This document shows, in pieces, positions 1 through 11,799 of a stretch of DNA of 64,000 nucleotides. The notes beneath the pieces were generated by a model. The model did not search any database and was not told the DNA's origin. It saw only the letters and a list, made by a program, of their open reading frames with translations. Made by a program: the position numbers and the translations under genes. This DNA comes from Circinella minor. Taxonomy: Eukaryota; Mucoromycota; Mucoromycetes; Mucorales; Lichtheimiaceae. Where the stretch lies: assembly GCA_016758965.1 (NCBI GenBank), contig JAEPRB010000048.1:124001-188000 (forward strand). The letters run 5' to 3'. Numbering within the stretch: the first letter of the stretch is position 1; each line of letters starts with the position of its first letter.

Positions 1-3000
1 CAGTATAATGACATATACACCTTCAAAACCATCAGCACGTCAAGAGACTGAAAAAAAGGCATCAGCACTTTTTGTTCCTCACATCACATGGATACTATTT
101 TTACAAAGTCGTCTGAATTCAATATGTCATTATGATAAACATATTATGTGTCTCTTTGTGCGTTTATTAGAAGAAACTTTTCGAAACACTCGATTGATGA
201 GGTAACAACAATAATAACATGAGCCGTAAACAATTTTCTTCTTAATTTCTAACTAACAAAATACGTGGATATGATTTATGTTAGTACACATTCTCTATCT
301 CGACAACCAAGATTCTATTTAGTTTTGCTTGGATTCCGAATACTTCAATCATATCGTATGGAGGCAGTAGCTGAACATAAATTTCGAACACTTGTTTATG
401 ATTCAGCATTTTGTTGGTTTTCTCAATCTCCAAAGTAAGCAGTGCTATAGAATGTTTTAGTTATTTCATCAATATTAAGCAATAGTTTTAATAAATAGAT
501 GGCATTACGGCTCACGTAAAAGCTATATACTACAAGAATATAAGCTTTTGAATGATGTATACAATGCGGTATCTCGAGATATACCAAGGTTAGCACATAT
601 ACTAACAAGTTCCCCATTACGCTCTAGCAACTCACAAGTTGCAGCAGGACTTTACAAGTTTGTGGATGGTAATATACGGATTCAATAATATCTCGAGATT
701 TATTTTTCAAATAAGATGTGTGGCTGCTAATGTGAATAATATACTTATATTTTAATTCATTAGATCAAACCAAAGATGATATTATAAAAAACCATATTTC
801 GAAAAAGAAACTGCTTCTTCTATTTCTTGAGAGTGAACTGTCGAGTCTATCTGTTTGGTGCAATCCACTTAATGACATTGGTCATGGGCATCCACCAACT
901 TTTATGGGCACAGTTGAAAAGACTATGACTAATGATGTAAGTTAAGATATTACCATGCTTTTTTTTTTCTGTATTATTACCGTTAACCTCGTACTTTTCG
1001 GCTGATAATAAACTGGCTTGGATTTGGTTATCTTGATAATAATAATTAGGATTTATGGAAAAAAGTGATTCGGTTTGCATGGGAAATATCACCAGAACTG
1101 GCAATACAACTTAAAGGAAGATTTATGCAACCGGTTGTTTACAAGGAATTACATCAACTTATTGCAAACAATACGCTTGATGTGGTGAATCTACCTGAAG
1201 CGTTGGTTTTGCTGTTAAGGGATGGCATTCAACCAGATGCAAGACTCGATCTTAAGGTAAAAGAAAAAAATACATTTTCTCATTATAGTAAAGAAACAGA
1301 ATATCTAAATATATTCTTCTTGTTTTTTTTATTAGCACTTACAGTATTGGGCACCCGTGTCCCCCATTACAGCAGCAAATTATTTTTTGCCTGCGTTCAA
1401 AGGAAATTCTAATATTCTACAATATGCTATGCGATCGCTCGAGTATTATCCTGTAGATTTGGTGTTTTTTTATGTCCCTCAAATTGTTCAAGCTCTTCGA
1501 TATGACGAGTACGGGTATGTTGAAAAATATATTATGGAAGCAGGACAAGAATCACAATTGTTTGCGCATCAAATTATATGGAATATGCAAGCAAATTATT
1601 ACTTGGATGCTGATAAAGGATGTGAAAAGGTAACATATATTATTTGAACAGTTACGATTAAACAATATACTAAGGCGTTTGATTATTATTTTTGTTTAGC
1701 CGGATCCAATGAAATCTACTCTAGAACGTATCGTTCAAAAATTAGTAGACTCTTTCACAGGAGAAGATCGAGAATTTTATGAACGGGAATTTTCGTTTTT
1801 CAATAAAGTTACAGCTATTTCGGGCTATCTAAAGGAGTATATAAAGTTGGGACAAAGTGAAAAAAAACCAAAACAAAAGGTAAAAAGAATAAATATTTTG
1901 GATCTCTTTATTTGTTTGTTCATAACCTATCGGTTACTAATAAGATAAAATTGAACTTTGTGTTATTATGTTTTATATAGGAAAGGCTGGATCAAGAAAT
2001 GAGTAAAATTGAGGTGGAAAAAGGTGTTTATCTTCCTAGTAATCCAGATGGCGAAGTTGTGGATATTGAACGTAAATCTGGAAAGCCATTACAAAGTCAT
2101 GCCAAGGTATATAATACTCTGATAATCGATTGCTAGCAATAATGTATAATATTAACTCTTTTATTTATTGATTTTGTTTTTGGTGAACTATAAACATTCC
2201 AGGCACCATTTATGGCAACATTTAAAATTAAAAAGGAAGAAAAAGAAATCCTTTTAAGCGCTATTTTCAAAGTGGGCGATGACTGCCGACAAGATGTACT
2301 TGCATTACAATTGATTGCGATATTTAAAAACATTTTTGCCTCTATCGGTTTAGATTTGTATTTATTCCCATATCGTGTTGTAGCTACAGCACCAGGTCAA
2401 GGTGTTATTGATGTCATCAAAAATGCAATTTCCCGAGATCAATTGGGTCGAGAAAAAGTAAATAACATGTACGATTATTTTGTGGCAAAATATGGTGAGC
2501 CAGATACAGTTAGGTTTCAAAAGGCTCGTACAAGCTTTGTACAAAGTCTTGCCGCCTATTCAGTACTTTCTTATTTGCTTCAATTTAAAGATAGACATAA
2601 TGGTAACATTATGTTGGATGAAGAAGGACATATTCTTCATATTGGTAAGTTAAAATATGCTACTATTCTTATTGAAATTTTTGTTTTTAGAAAAAAAAAT
2701 TGAAAAAAAAACATGTGTAAAAAAGAATTTTAAACTAATATAACTATTCTGTGTAGATTTTGGATTCATATTCGATATCGCACCGGGCGGTATAACATTT
2801 GAAAGCTCTCCGTTTAAGCTCACTACAGAAATGATTCAGGTAGCAGAATAACATGATTCACTTTTATATATATTAAAAAAGAGCGTGAGTTAACTGACAG
2901 AAATTGATAATTTTGTGGGGTGTAAAAAAAAAGGTCATGGGAGGAGGTAGCGATGAACAAGCATTTAAACAATTTTCGGAACTGGTGGTCAAAGCGTACC

Positions 3001-3236
3001 TTGCAAGTAGACCTTTTGCTGATCAAATTTGTCAAACAGTTGCTCTTATGTTGGAATCTGGATTACCCTGTTTTAAAGGTGAAACCATTCGGCGAATGAG
3101 AATACGTTTTCAATTAGATAAATCTGAGCGAGTAGCAGCCAACTTTATCATGATGAGAATAAGAGATTCATTTGAAAATCAACGTACAGTGATGTATGAT
3201 TATTTTCAAAAACTTACCAATGGAATTCCATACTAG
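1..3236 (+). CDS. STT4: Phosphatidylinositol 4-kinase type III alpha (Stt4-like), 3' part
   Basis: This gene phosphorylates phosphatidylinositol to PI4P at the plasma membrane (family knowledge). It enters from the left edge, so the N-terminus is missing. I join exons at about 1-201, 285-434, 499-668, 764-936, 1050-1256, 1336-1629, 1700-1879, 1981-2106, 2203-2644, 2757-2839 and 2934-3236; all introns are GT-AG and the frame stays open. The helical region contains an SRQPRF-type segment near 300. The kinase lobe has GDDCRQD near 2277, the catalytic-loop DRHNGN near 2590 and DFGF at the 2644/2757 junction. The C-terminal RFQLDKSE...FI tail ends at TAG 3234-3236. Kinase-loop order and C-terminal tail fit PI4KA/Stt4 rather than Pik1. 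The least certain splice is the acceptor in the A-run just before 2934. Confidence 0.93.
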
Positions 3237-3771
3237 AATGTCTTTTATTAAATTATTATATAAGGCCACACAAAGAATATTAAAAATAATAGTTTAGTTT
3301 AACTTGGATTATATTGTACACATAATAAACTATACTACGAAACAAACGTATCATGATACAATGGATGGTTGTTAAATAAAATTATTTTATTAGCTCAATT
3401 AGTGTTACTCGTGCTTTGTGTAACCATGGGCACATGGCTTACCTATTTGCGTATTTTGACAACGAACCGAGCAACCGACAATGGTAATATGGCAACAAAA
3501 TTTTACAAACTGAGATGACTTTCATGCCAAGTAAAAATTCGGGCCGATGCAAAATAAAGTAAAAATAAAAACAGTACACACTTTGGCCGATTTTTTTTTA
3601 GCTTTACAACAGCCCCCATCTTCTCGGTTGTAATTACCAACCAAAACGACAGTTTTATAATATTTCATTCGCAGCTTCGTTCTTTTCTTCTCTTTTTTTC
3701 TTCTAGTTTGAGTTTTTTTTTTTTTTTTGTATATTGTCAATTTTTTTTTTGTTTAGCATACTACCACATCG
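3237..3771. other. Intergenic; pyrimidine-rich leader of the next gene
   Basis: No coding sequence is supported here. From about 3655 to 3765 the plus strand is almost entirely T and C with long T runs. This ends a few bases before the ATG at 3772 and probably forms the core promoter or 5' UTR of that gene. The left part holds the presumed 3' UTR of the kinase gene, with several AATAAA-like motifs. Confidence 0.5.
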
Positions 3772-5823
3772 ATGACTGATATAATATCTTCTCGTGGACC
3801 ACCACCAGCACCTCCACCTCATGCGTTATCATTTGCAGAAGATTCGGCAACAGAATATTTCTCAGAAGTGGATACTGCACTTAATACCCCTACAAGTTGG
3901 ACTACAGAGCACCTTCCAACCCCACAACTTAATAGTCGATGGTCACTTTCATCTTCTTGGTCTTCAACTTTTTCACGACCTGCGAGTATACATAATAACA
4001 ATCACAATACAAATAAACGCAACAGCGAATTCTTTATTCCTCGACGATCAATAAGCCCAAAAAACATGAATGATCGTACGCATCACCGTACTAGTTTGCC
4101 ACCTAATTCTATCAGTACTCCTGTTCCAACATCTGGAGGAGCTAAATTATTTAGTAAACTTGCTGCTTTTTCCCACAACAGTACTGCTAATAGCACTAAT
4201 AGTAATATTATACAAGAGGAGGGACAACAAGAACGAAGAGAAAAAAGACAAAGACAACAATCATCACAGCCTCATAATAATTATAGTAACCAACATCACA
4301 ATCATAATGATCACCATTATAATGGTAATAATAATAATATTAATCACCACTATCATAATCATAATATTAATCACAGTAATCATCATTACCATAATAATAG
4401 CAGTAATAAAATTAATAGTAGTCAACAACAACAGCACCAGCACCAGCACCAGCACCAGCACCAGCAACGGCAGCAGCAGCAGCAGCAGCAGCAGCAATAT
4501 CGAATGCATCCTCACGAAAGTATACGCGTTCAACGACTTTTGGGCATGGTATATCAATTTCAACAAACATCGTCGTCTTCGTCATCAAAAGTTAATAATA
4601 ACAATCATTCATCTATAGAAGGACATAACGACGACCAAGCCTTTTCAGCATTCTGCACGCAGCTACAGACATATCTTGAATCATGGGCCGATCTGAAACA
4701 AGGCAAACGCCATGTGGTTCGGCAAACAAAAACGACAATTTTGCGTAACCAACGAACCTCTTCAATACGGTCAAAGCGGCAAAAACGTAATATTGCCGAT
4801 CGTCCTTCCTATCGCCAAAATAATTACCAGCAAAATCAAAACAGTCAGCTATCTGATAGTGATAGTGATAGTGACAGTGATAATAATTATGACAATGACG
4901 AGGATGATGAATTGGAATCGGCAAATATACAACAAAGACCAAATACTTCTCATGAAAAATTACTTGCCCGCATTAATGGATTGGAAAAAGCATTAGAAAG
5001 ATCCAAGTATGATAAGAATCAGGTAGAACAAAAACTCAACTCAGTCCAAGCCAAATTTGCAGTAACTCGGCAGCAGCAGGAAATGTTCTTAGAAGAAGAA
5101 GAATGTATTGATGATGCTCAGCAACCATCAATAAATGTTGATAATGTTGATGAATTACAAAAAAATGATATCTCATCTTCACCTAGCGACAATAATAACA
5201 TTGAACAACAACGATTGGTCGAAGAAAACAATACTTTAAAAAAAGCAATTGAACAACAAGAACAATCATATCAAGAAGTGTGTACTATGCTCACTCAAAC
5301 ACAAGCTACTATTACCGAGCTGGAACTCAAACTACAGACTGCCAATGACTCGCTGGTCGAAAAACAACATATTACATGCGATTGTAAACAAACCATTATT
5401 GCTGAGCGAGATGTAAAAATACAAGATTTAGAAGCAACTTTACAACAGCTGTTGACAGAGAGACAAAATTGGGAACAACAAGCAGCCGAGAAATACTTTC
5501 ATGAAAAAGAAACTTTCAAAGTTCAAATATCCCGTGAAGTCAGAGAATTGGCTGGTGCACTGGCAGAACAAGAAAGTCAAATGGACGTATTAGAAAAACG
5601 ACGACAGCAAGATGCATTAACAATTAATCGAATTGAAGCATTAAAACGAGCTGCAGAACAAAAATGTCAAAAACGACTTGATGATTGGGAAGTAGAAGAG
5701 AAAAAGTTACGAATGACGGTAGCAACCCTGGAGGCAAAAGTCGTCAAACTTGAACAAGATACATTAGTTTTGTATAGTAAAAATCTTAAATTAGCTCATC
5801 AACTGGGTCAATGGGCCCCTTAA
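3772..5823 (+). CDS. Intronless low-complexity and coiled-coil protein
   Basis: This is a single open frame of 683 codons starting at ATG 3772. I do not recognise a family. Residues about 1-130 are Ser/Pro/Thr-rich, with a PPPAPPPH proline run at residues 10-17. Residues about 160-250 are dominated by Asn, His and Gln, encoded by AAT/CAT runs and then a CAC/CAG tract near 4430-4500. Residues about 360-375 are an SDSDSDSD acidic run. From about 395 to the end the protein is Glu/Gln/Lys/Leu-rich with heptad-like spacing, as expected for a long coiled coil. No membrane segment or signal peptide is visible. A cytoskeletal or scaffold role is only a guess. The lack of introns is unusual beside its neighbours. 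Confidence 0.85.
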   Translation: MTDIISSRGPPPAPPPHALSFAEDSATEYFSEVDTALNTPTSWTTEHLPTPQLNSRWSLSSSWSSTFSRPASIHNNNHNTNKRNSEFFIPRRSISPKNMNDRTHHRTSLPPNSISTPVPTSGGAKLFSKLAAFSHNSTANSTNSNIIQEEGQQERREKRQRQQSSQPHNNYSNQHHNHNDHHYNGNNNNINHHYHNHNINHSNHHYHNNSSNKINSSQQQQHQHQHQHQHQQRQQQQQQQQQYRMHPHESIRVQRLLGMVYQFQQTSSSSSSKVNNNNHSSIEGHNDDQAFSAFCTQLQTYLESWADLKQGKRHVVRQTKTTILRNQRTSSIRSKRQKRNIADRPSYRQNNYQQNQNSQLSDSDSDSDSDNNYDNDEDDELESANIQQRPNTSHEKLLARINGLEKALERSKYDKNQVEQKLNSVQAKFAVTRQQQEMFLEEEECIDDAQQPSINVDNVDELQKNDISSSPSDNNNIEQQRLVEENNTLKKAIEQQEQSYQEVCTMLTQTQATITELELKLQTANDSLVEKQHITCDCKQTIIAERDVKIQDLEATLQQLLTERQNWEQQAAEKYFHEKETFKVQISREVRELAGALAEQESQMDVLEKRRQQDALTINRIEALKRAAEQKCQKRLDDWEVEEKKLRMTVATLEAKVVKLEQDTLVLYSKNLKLAHQLGQWAP

Positions 5824-7223
5824 ATTTACTTTTTTTTTCCCGAGAAAGACACTAGATATATCTTTCTTTATTTTGTACTTGCTTTTTTTTTAATTAACCA
5901 TACACATTGTTGATGTGTTTTTATACCCTTTACCCTTATAATTTTATTGTTTTTTTCTTGTTCATGTATTTAATCATAATTATCAATAATTCCTAATAGT
6001 AGTAATATATACTTATAATAATAATAAACTCTTCAAATCACCACTTATTAATTACTCGTACTGTACTGTATGCTGTAATAGTAGTTTATCCGGATAATGG
6101 TCAATGTCATGTATGTATTCAAGTGACGTTTTACGAATACATTAAGCAGTACGAATTCATATTTGACCAAGTACTGCCATTTTGGGCATTATTACTAAAC
6201 ATGGAGTAAATTTGACTAGTATTTTATTCAATGAATGTAAAATCATAAAGCTATTTCTGTGTATGTAACAAAGTATATAAAGTCACTAAAAACACACCAT
6301 GTGTTTCTACCAAGGGTAGAAGCCAATACCACTGAAAATAATAAAGATACAATAGGTATGAAGAATAATAATTATTAGTAGTAGATTTTTCAGAGCTTTA
6401 CATATAATAAAATATTTACTATAATAAGATACACATTTTAAATTTGTCAATTTTAGCAATCCAGATAAATATTCTCATTACGATTTCGGGGAGGAATTAA
6501 ATAAAAAGATATTTTTTTAAAAAGTTTATGTATAAAAAGTGATCAATTCAAACATATGACTCGGACTTTTTTTTATCTATTTTCTAACTATTTTTTCTTA
6601 TCCTTATCATATCTTTTTTTATAATTTATCACAATATTTCATTAAGTATCAATATTTATATTATCAATAAATCAATACTATACCAGAAGTTTTACCGTGA
6701 ATAATAACTAAGTTTACCTCTGTCCAATATGATTTATCCTTACTCGTAACATGGATTTGTTTTTACCTGGAACAAGATTCGATTTCTCCTGAATCTGGGC
6801 TCGTTTTTACCTAATATTATTAGGTTTATTTTTACCTAAAGTAGAATTAAAATTAAGAAGCTAGATAATCAAATAATTAGTATAAAAAGAATAGTTTCTT
6901 CCTTTCAGACAAAATAACAATTTGTTCACTCTCTTTCATTTCTATTGAAATAAACTTTTTTCCCGACTATTTGATCGGTTGAATTTGCTGGCTGTAAAAA
7001 CCGCCCTTTTATTTATTGAAAAAGTTCTTCCTTATTCCTTGAGTCCTTTATCCGAAATTTCTTATATTTTCTTTTTATTTTATTAATTACGATCCGAACG
7101 AGACGTAACAGCATAAAAAGATCTTTAAAAGATATAACAATTTTGACACTATTTTTCAAATAACTTATTTATAAATAATAAATATCCTTATCAGTATTTA
7201 TAAAATTGAAATATAATATATAT
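5824..7223. other. AT-rich intergenic region, no gene seen
   Basis: Multiple stops in all frames and no splice-joinable coding segments were seen. The stretch after 5824 probably holds the 3' UTR of the coiled-coil gene. A short hairpin-capable sequence lies near 6115-6145 (TGTATTC ... GAATACA), of no assigned function. Confidence 0.4.
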
Positions 7224-7640
7224 TGATACGTTCTCTGTCGTATCGTGTTAGAAAAATGAATAAAAGTAATATAATTCCGAGTATACCTATGACTCAAGGA
7301 AAAGGGATAAGTTATAATAATTAACTTATAAAAATTTAAGAACAAAAGAATTTGATTAATTTAATAACCAACAAAGTAAGTCAATCCCGATTGTAGGGTG
7401 AAAATAGAAAATAAGAGTGAGTGAACTAAGTATTTTACTAGATAACTTTAGAAGGACTATCGTAAAATTTGTAAAACTTAGTAGAACTAAAGATTTAATT
7501 GAGGAAGAAAGATGTCTTATTTATACTACCTATCCTAAGTTGATAATTGGCTGAAATCTTGAGTATTAGTAGCTTGTACGTGTGCCCCTTACTGGTTTAG
7601 GTAACATTCACGAGTACGTGTGGCAATTATCCTGGTTATC
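7224..7640 (+). repeat. LTR-like dispersed repeat, copy 1
   Basis: This roughly 415-base segment matches 12795-13170 along most of its length with many substitutions and small gaps. Shared landmarks include TGATACG at the left edge, TGTTAGAAAAATGAATAAAA at 7246, a conserved AACCAACAAAGTAA block near 7362, CAATCCCGAT near 7382, GAGTGAGTGAAC near 7416 and TGGCTG near 7548. The TG start and AATAAA-type motifs suggest a solo LTR. I could not find a convincing CA end or flanking target duplication, so LTR is an inference. No coding capacity. Confidence 0.6.
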
Positions 7641-8400
7641 TTTAACAGTTGGTACGGTCTGAATGGAACACAATATTTATTCATGATAAATACTTCTTTA
7701 TTTGTTGAATAATTATAATAATGAGATATTATTGATGTTGATAATTTATTAATAATAAAATTAATAAAAAGGAAGAAAAAAAAGGGTAACAATATAATAC
7801 GGTCATGGTATGTTATTATATGAAATGTGCTAATAGTGCTAGTGTAATTTTTTCAGGGAAATAGGACGGATTATCAATATTTTTGAGTTGTCGGTAGATA
7901 CGAACTTAAAATATGCCTGGAAAGCCGTTCGTACTTTTTTTTTCTAGTAAGTTATCGTTTATATAATAGATTATTTTAGAGGTCATTATAAAAAAGAAAG
8001 TAATGATCTCTAATTATACATGTCATTTAAACTCTTCTAAATTTATGGCAAAAAAAAAAAAAAGGTTTTGGGTATTACACTGTACAAATATGAGCGGGAA
8101 AGCATCTTCATTAAATATAATAAAGTTGGTTGGACTAAATAGTAAACGAGACGGTCATTCAAAGATAGTAATCCAGTAAATAAAACTCGAATTACAAAAA
8201 AAAAAAAACTCTGTTATATTACAGTAAACTTTTGCCAGTTTGACTAAATTGCAAAATTTTACTGAAATAGCACAGCTATAGTAATATTATATTATTTGAT
8301 TTGATCACATAAAATGGTTAATATTTTTCCAACAGTTGCTTTTGTCGCGACAATTCATTTTTGCAGCAACAATACAAAATAAAATATTAAACAATTAATA

Positions 8401-8889
8401 ATGGGCAGTAGTAGTAATTTAGTAAAAGATGTTTTTCGTTCGAGCCTATCGTTTCTTTACTTTTCTTCTTCAATTCCGTAAATACACATAAAACAAATAC
8501 TGCTAAAGCATCACAAATATATTTCAACTTTAAAAGATTTTATATATAGAATATGCCATAATAACGTTCGACCATGCCAAAGTCAACCTAATAATCCATA
8601 TAATTCTGTATTGACAGCTATTAAAAATGGGTAAATGGTTATTTTAATTTTAATTCCAAGTAGTTAATCGATCATTTCTTATATCAATTATAATATATAT
8701 AATCTAGATAATAAGAAAAAAGAAATTGGTAAGGCCATTAAAATTGTGGGATTTCTTGGGGGAGAATTTGTTGTTACTACGAAGACTTGTTATTGTCCTG
8801 ATTTAGTTTCCAAGATATTTTTTAAAAAATTGTTTACCAAGTTACAACTAGATTCTCTTGGTAGTAATTGTGATATTTGGTTATTATAA
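8401..8889 (+). pseudogene. Possible decayed coding remnant
   Basis: An ATG at 8401 opens about 26 codons, meets a TAA, then stays open for about 50 more codons in the same frame to near 8630. After an AT-rich intron-like stretch, a second open segment (about 8708-8889) reads GKAIKIVGFLGGEFVVTTK-like residues. Composition is more protein-like than the surroundings. No family is recognised, and an intact gene is not supported. It could be a dead transposon ORF or a chance opening. Confidence 0.2.
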
Positions 8890-9479
8890 TGAGAGTAGAA
8901 AATAAAAACAGACAAGGTATAAAATTCTTTGAGACTTTGTTATATATCTTTAATAATAATTTGAAGACTAGAATAAAGTTATTTTTCTTTAAATAATATT
9001 TACACTGACGTATTTATAAAATTTCTATTCTATGAGTTATGACGCATAGTGAATTGAATGATGTAGTAGGTGATTGATATTAAAGTCGGGTACTTGAGAT
9101 TAGTCATTAATATTGAGAAGGTTACTATAGCTACTATTCTGAACTATATTGGGCTTAGCCATCATGATGCTCTTCTCTTTTATTCTTTAATTTAAGTTGA
9201 CAGGGCGCAGGGCATCGTTATGTGATTTTATTCTGTTTCCGTTTTAGAATTGAGTTCTGTTCATGTCTGTGTAAATTAGATTATTATTTGTTGGTTATTG
9301 CTACTAATTATATACAAAGTACTAATAGTATTGAGGTGGTGTATGGTAAAATGATAATCTAAATATCTAATACAACAATAAATAAAATAACGAGTCCTTT
9401 CAAACAATATTATTCTATATATGATTTAATCTATTTATATAAACTATTTATTATAGAAAAATACTCAATAACTATTATA

Positions 9480-9600
9480 TATGGAAAAGATATTGTTGTT
9501 GTTATTAGAACACATGATGGCTCAACCATACATCATATTGACCGTCATTTTTTTTTAATTCAAAATCAAGTAACTCACCATCTTCTAAAGTATTTATGAA
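9480..9600 (-). repeat. Fragment of the MITE family (copy 4)
   Basis: About 110 bases align with 9905-10000 (copy 3) and, in reverse complement, with the right half of the elements at 59310-59748 and 63518-63946. Shared blocks are AGAACACATGATGGCTCAA near 9509 and AATTCAAAATCAAG near 9558. No clear terminal inverted repeats were found around it, so it appears truncated or badly eroded. Confidence 0.5.
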
Positions 9601-9864
9601 TATAATAATTTAACAGGAAAATAAGGTAAGAATAATAAATGATAACGAAATAAGTCTTGTGAGAATCTTTCAGATGTTTTATAAATTATATAAAAAATAA
9701 TATAATAAAAATATAATTATGACTGTATTATATATTATTGTTACACTCATTTCCTTTTCCCTTTATTTGATATATTTTTTTTTATATATTAATAACTTTT
9801 ATATTTATTCTTTTTTTTTTATCATATTTTAGTAGGTAGGAATATCACAATAAGGTGTCATTTT

Positions 9865-10744
9865 GGAGGGATAATCTATAACCCTAAACCAATTACTAAA
9901 TATAATTTAGAGGAACTTATTGTTATTGTTAGTTTACTCGTGATGGCTCAAACAACACTATGACCATTACCTCTTTATATCAAAATCAAGCATGGCGTCA
10001 TCCACAGTCCTAGCCAAGAGAGGGGATATGCTCATTATTACCATTCTGCTGATACTTTTAATCTATAAAAACTTTTTTTATTTATGTTATAAATTTATTA
10101 TTTGTTATCTATTTTTTTAATCATTGAAAAGATTAAAAAAAATAACTTTTAAAAATAAAAAAAAATTAATATATTTTTATTTTTAATATATATAATCATA
10201 ATAATATTATAAAACATTAAAATTTTCATTTTAATTTTTATATTTAATTTTATTTCTTATATATTGTTGTATCCAACATATATTATTCATAAAGATAATT
10301 ATTTGTCATTTTAATTATTAAAGTACAGCGTATTTTAATTATGCTTTGCTGACATTTCATGTACTTCCCTATTTGCTTGGACCATGATTTGTAAGAACAC
10401 AGAAGTCCGTCTTCTATAATGATAACAGATAACAGCTGCGTAGATATACCATATCGTCAACCGCTCAAAGTCTAATCTTAATATCATTAATCTTATATTC
10501 ATAATTCACACGGCCATGACAAATTTAAATCTTACGTATAGCTATATACACATATCTTCAATATATATCCCACCGATAATAAGATTCATATAAATAGAGA
10601 TAATATTTTATTTTAATAAACTGGAGTTCAATTATTGTTCTTTTGGGTCTCGTTGACTTTTTAATGTCTCTTTATTTTTATTATATTTGATTGATATAAC
10701 ATATATAAAATAATAGTAAAAACTATAATCATTGATTATTCTCC
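9865..10744 (-). mobile_element. MITE family copy 3, reverse orientation, probably with internal insertion
   Basis: The reverse complement resembles the elements at 59310-59748 and 63518-63946. It begins with a GGAGGGATAATC end at 9865 and ends in GATTATTCTCC at 10734-10744, the exact complement of the GGAGAATAATC ends of the other copies. Strong internal matches include ATCAAGCATGGCGTC near 9981, CCTAGCCA near 10008, ATGCTCATTA near 10029 and TTAATCTATAAAAA near 10058. At about 880 bases it is twice the length of the other copies. The extra 400 bases, roughly 10270-10660, do not match them and may be a nested insertion. No target duplication was resolved. Confidence 0.55.
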
Positions 10745-10950
10745 TTGATAGAATTATTATTTGTGTATTTAGAAAGCAACTAATATGAGATTATTTTAGT
10801 ATTTTTATATTTGAATTATCTGATATGAAGGATTAATATATGCCATATAATATATAAACCCTAAACCTCTCAAACTGTTTCAAAAATTGAAACTTTTCAG
10901 GGTGAAATTTAAAAACATAAAGAAGAGGGATCACGATACTAAGACAAGAG

Positions 10951-11023
10951 GGGTTGATGGTGTAGTGGTTATCATTCTCCGTTTGGGTCGGAGAGGCCCC
11001 GGGTTCAAATCCCGGTCGACCCC
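10951..11023 (+). tRNA. tRNA-Pro (anticodon UGG)
   Basis: The 73-base cloverleaf is complete. Acceptor stem 10951-10957 (GGGTTGA) pairs with 11016-11022 (TCGACCC) with one G-U pair. The D arm contains AGTGGTTA. The anticodon stem CTCCG/CGGAG encloses a TTTGGGT loop, giving anticodon TGG for proline codon CCA. The T arm has GGTTCAAAT between CCCGG/CCGGG-type stem strands. The discriminator base is C, as usual for eukaryotic tRNA-Pro. The TGG(T)GTAGTGG and GGTTCAAATCC motifs are the internal A and B boxes for RNA polymerase III. There is no intron. Confidence 0.96.
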
Positions 11024-11058
11024 ATTTACAGTTGTTCAATTAAATAGAATTGAGCAAA

Positions 11059-11100
11059 TATTTTTTTGGTTTTTTTAAAAAAACATTTTTTTTTTTTTTG
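11059..11100 (+). terminator. RNA polymerase III terminator downstream of tRNA-Pro
   Basis: Runs of seven to more than ten T on the plus strand, starting about 36 bases after the tRNA, are typical pol III stop signals. Nothing else in this stretch explains them. Confidence 0.6.
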
Positions 11101-11799
11101 TTATAATAGTAGTTTACCATTTATCATCATGTTGTAATTATTAATCATCAGTTATTTTTTAATACCGATTATACTTCTTTTCTCATTTCTTACTATATCC
11201 GCAGTAACATTATTATTATACATGGTTCATTATTATATTCTTTAGTTTAGAAAATATATAAATATAATCTCCTATGTCCTCAATCACCTCCCAATATCAC
11301 CTCCAAAAACATTCAACAAACAGCTATATCTCAAAATGATTTCCCCAAAACTGTGTTTCTTTCTCCACCAACTACATCGTACTTGCAGACCCGAACAGTA
11401 TACTTTACCATGACCTCTGATAAATAAGTTTGGCCAGTCATTGCTTCAGTGGATGGGACCCCCAACTACATCATCTGCACCATCTTTAACTTAAAAAAAA
11501 AATCAAGTGTTTCATTTTCTCTTACATGTTTCCACTCCACCTAGTTGAGATGTTTCTTCCTCTCACACTTTATTTTATTTTAGTTTTCCTTATTTTCTTT
11601 CTTTTTATAATTTTGTACCCTATATGTACCTTCGCTCTACCCCCACATTTTTCCTGCTTCCTAGTAGGTTTTTCAGTACCCCTCTTTGTGAGCTGACAAG
11701 GCCATTAAGCTGAAATCAACGTATGTTCAATTAATTTCGTCATTAATAAAACAAATAGTTTCAAAGTACTACTATCATTATCATCCGCAGTATTATTAT
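11101..11799. other. Intergenic, no gene seen
   Basis: Simple AT-rich sequence with a C-rich patch near 11270-11470. No open frame longer than about 60 codons and no RNA fold was recognised. Confidence 0.4.

Noticed and set aside
4070..4618. Long Ile/Thr/Ser-rich frame on the plus strand inside the coiled-coil gene
   Set aside because: It is the frame shadow of the AAT/CAT/CAG repeats of the 3772-5823 gene.
10833..11078. Protein frames on both strands across 10833-11078
   Set aside because: They overlap the tRNA-Pro gene and have no other support.
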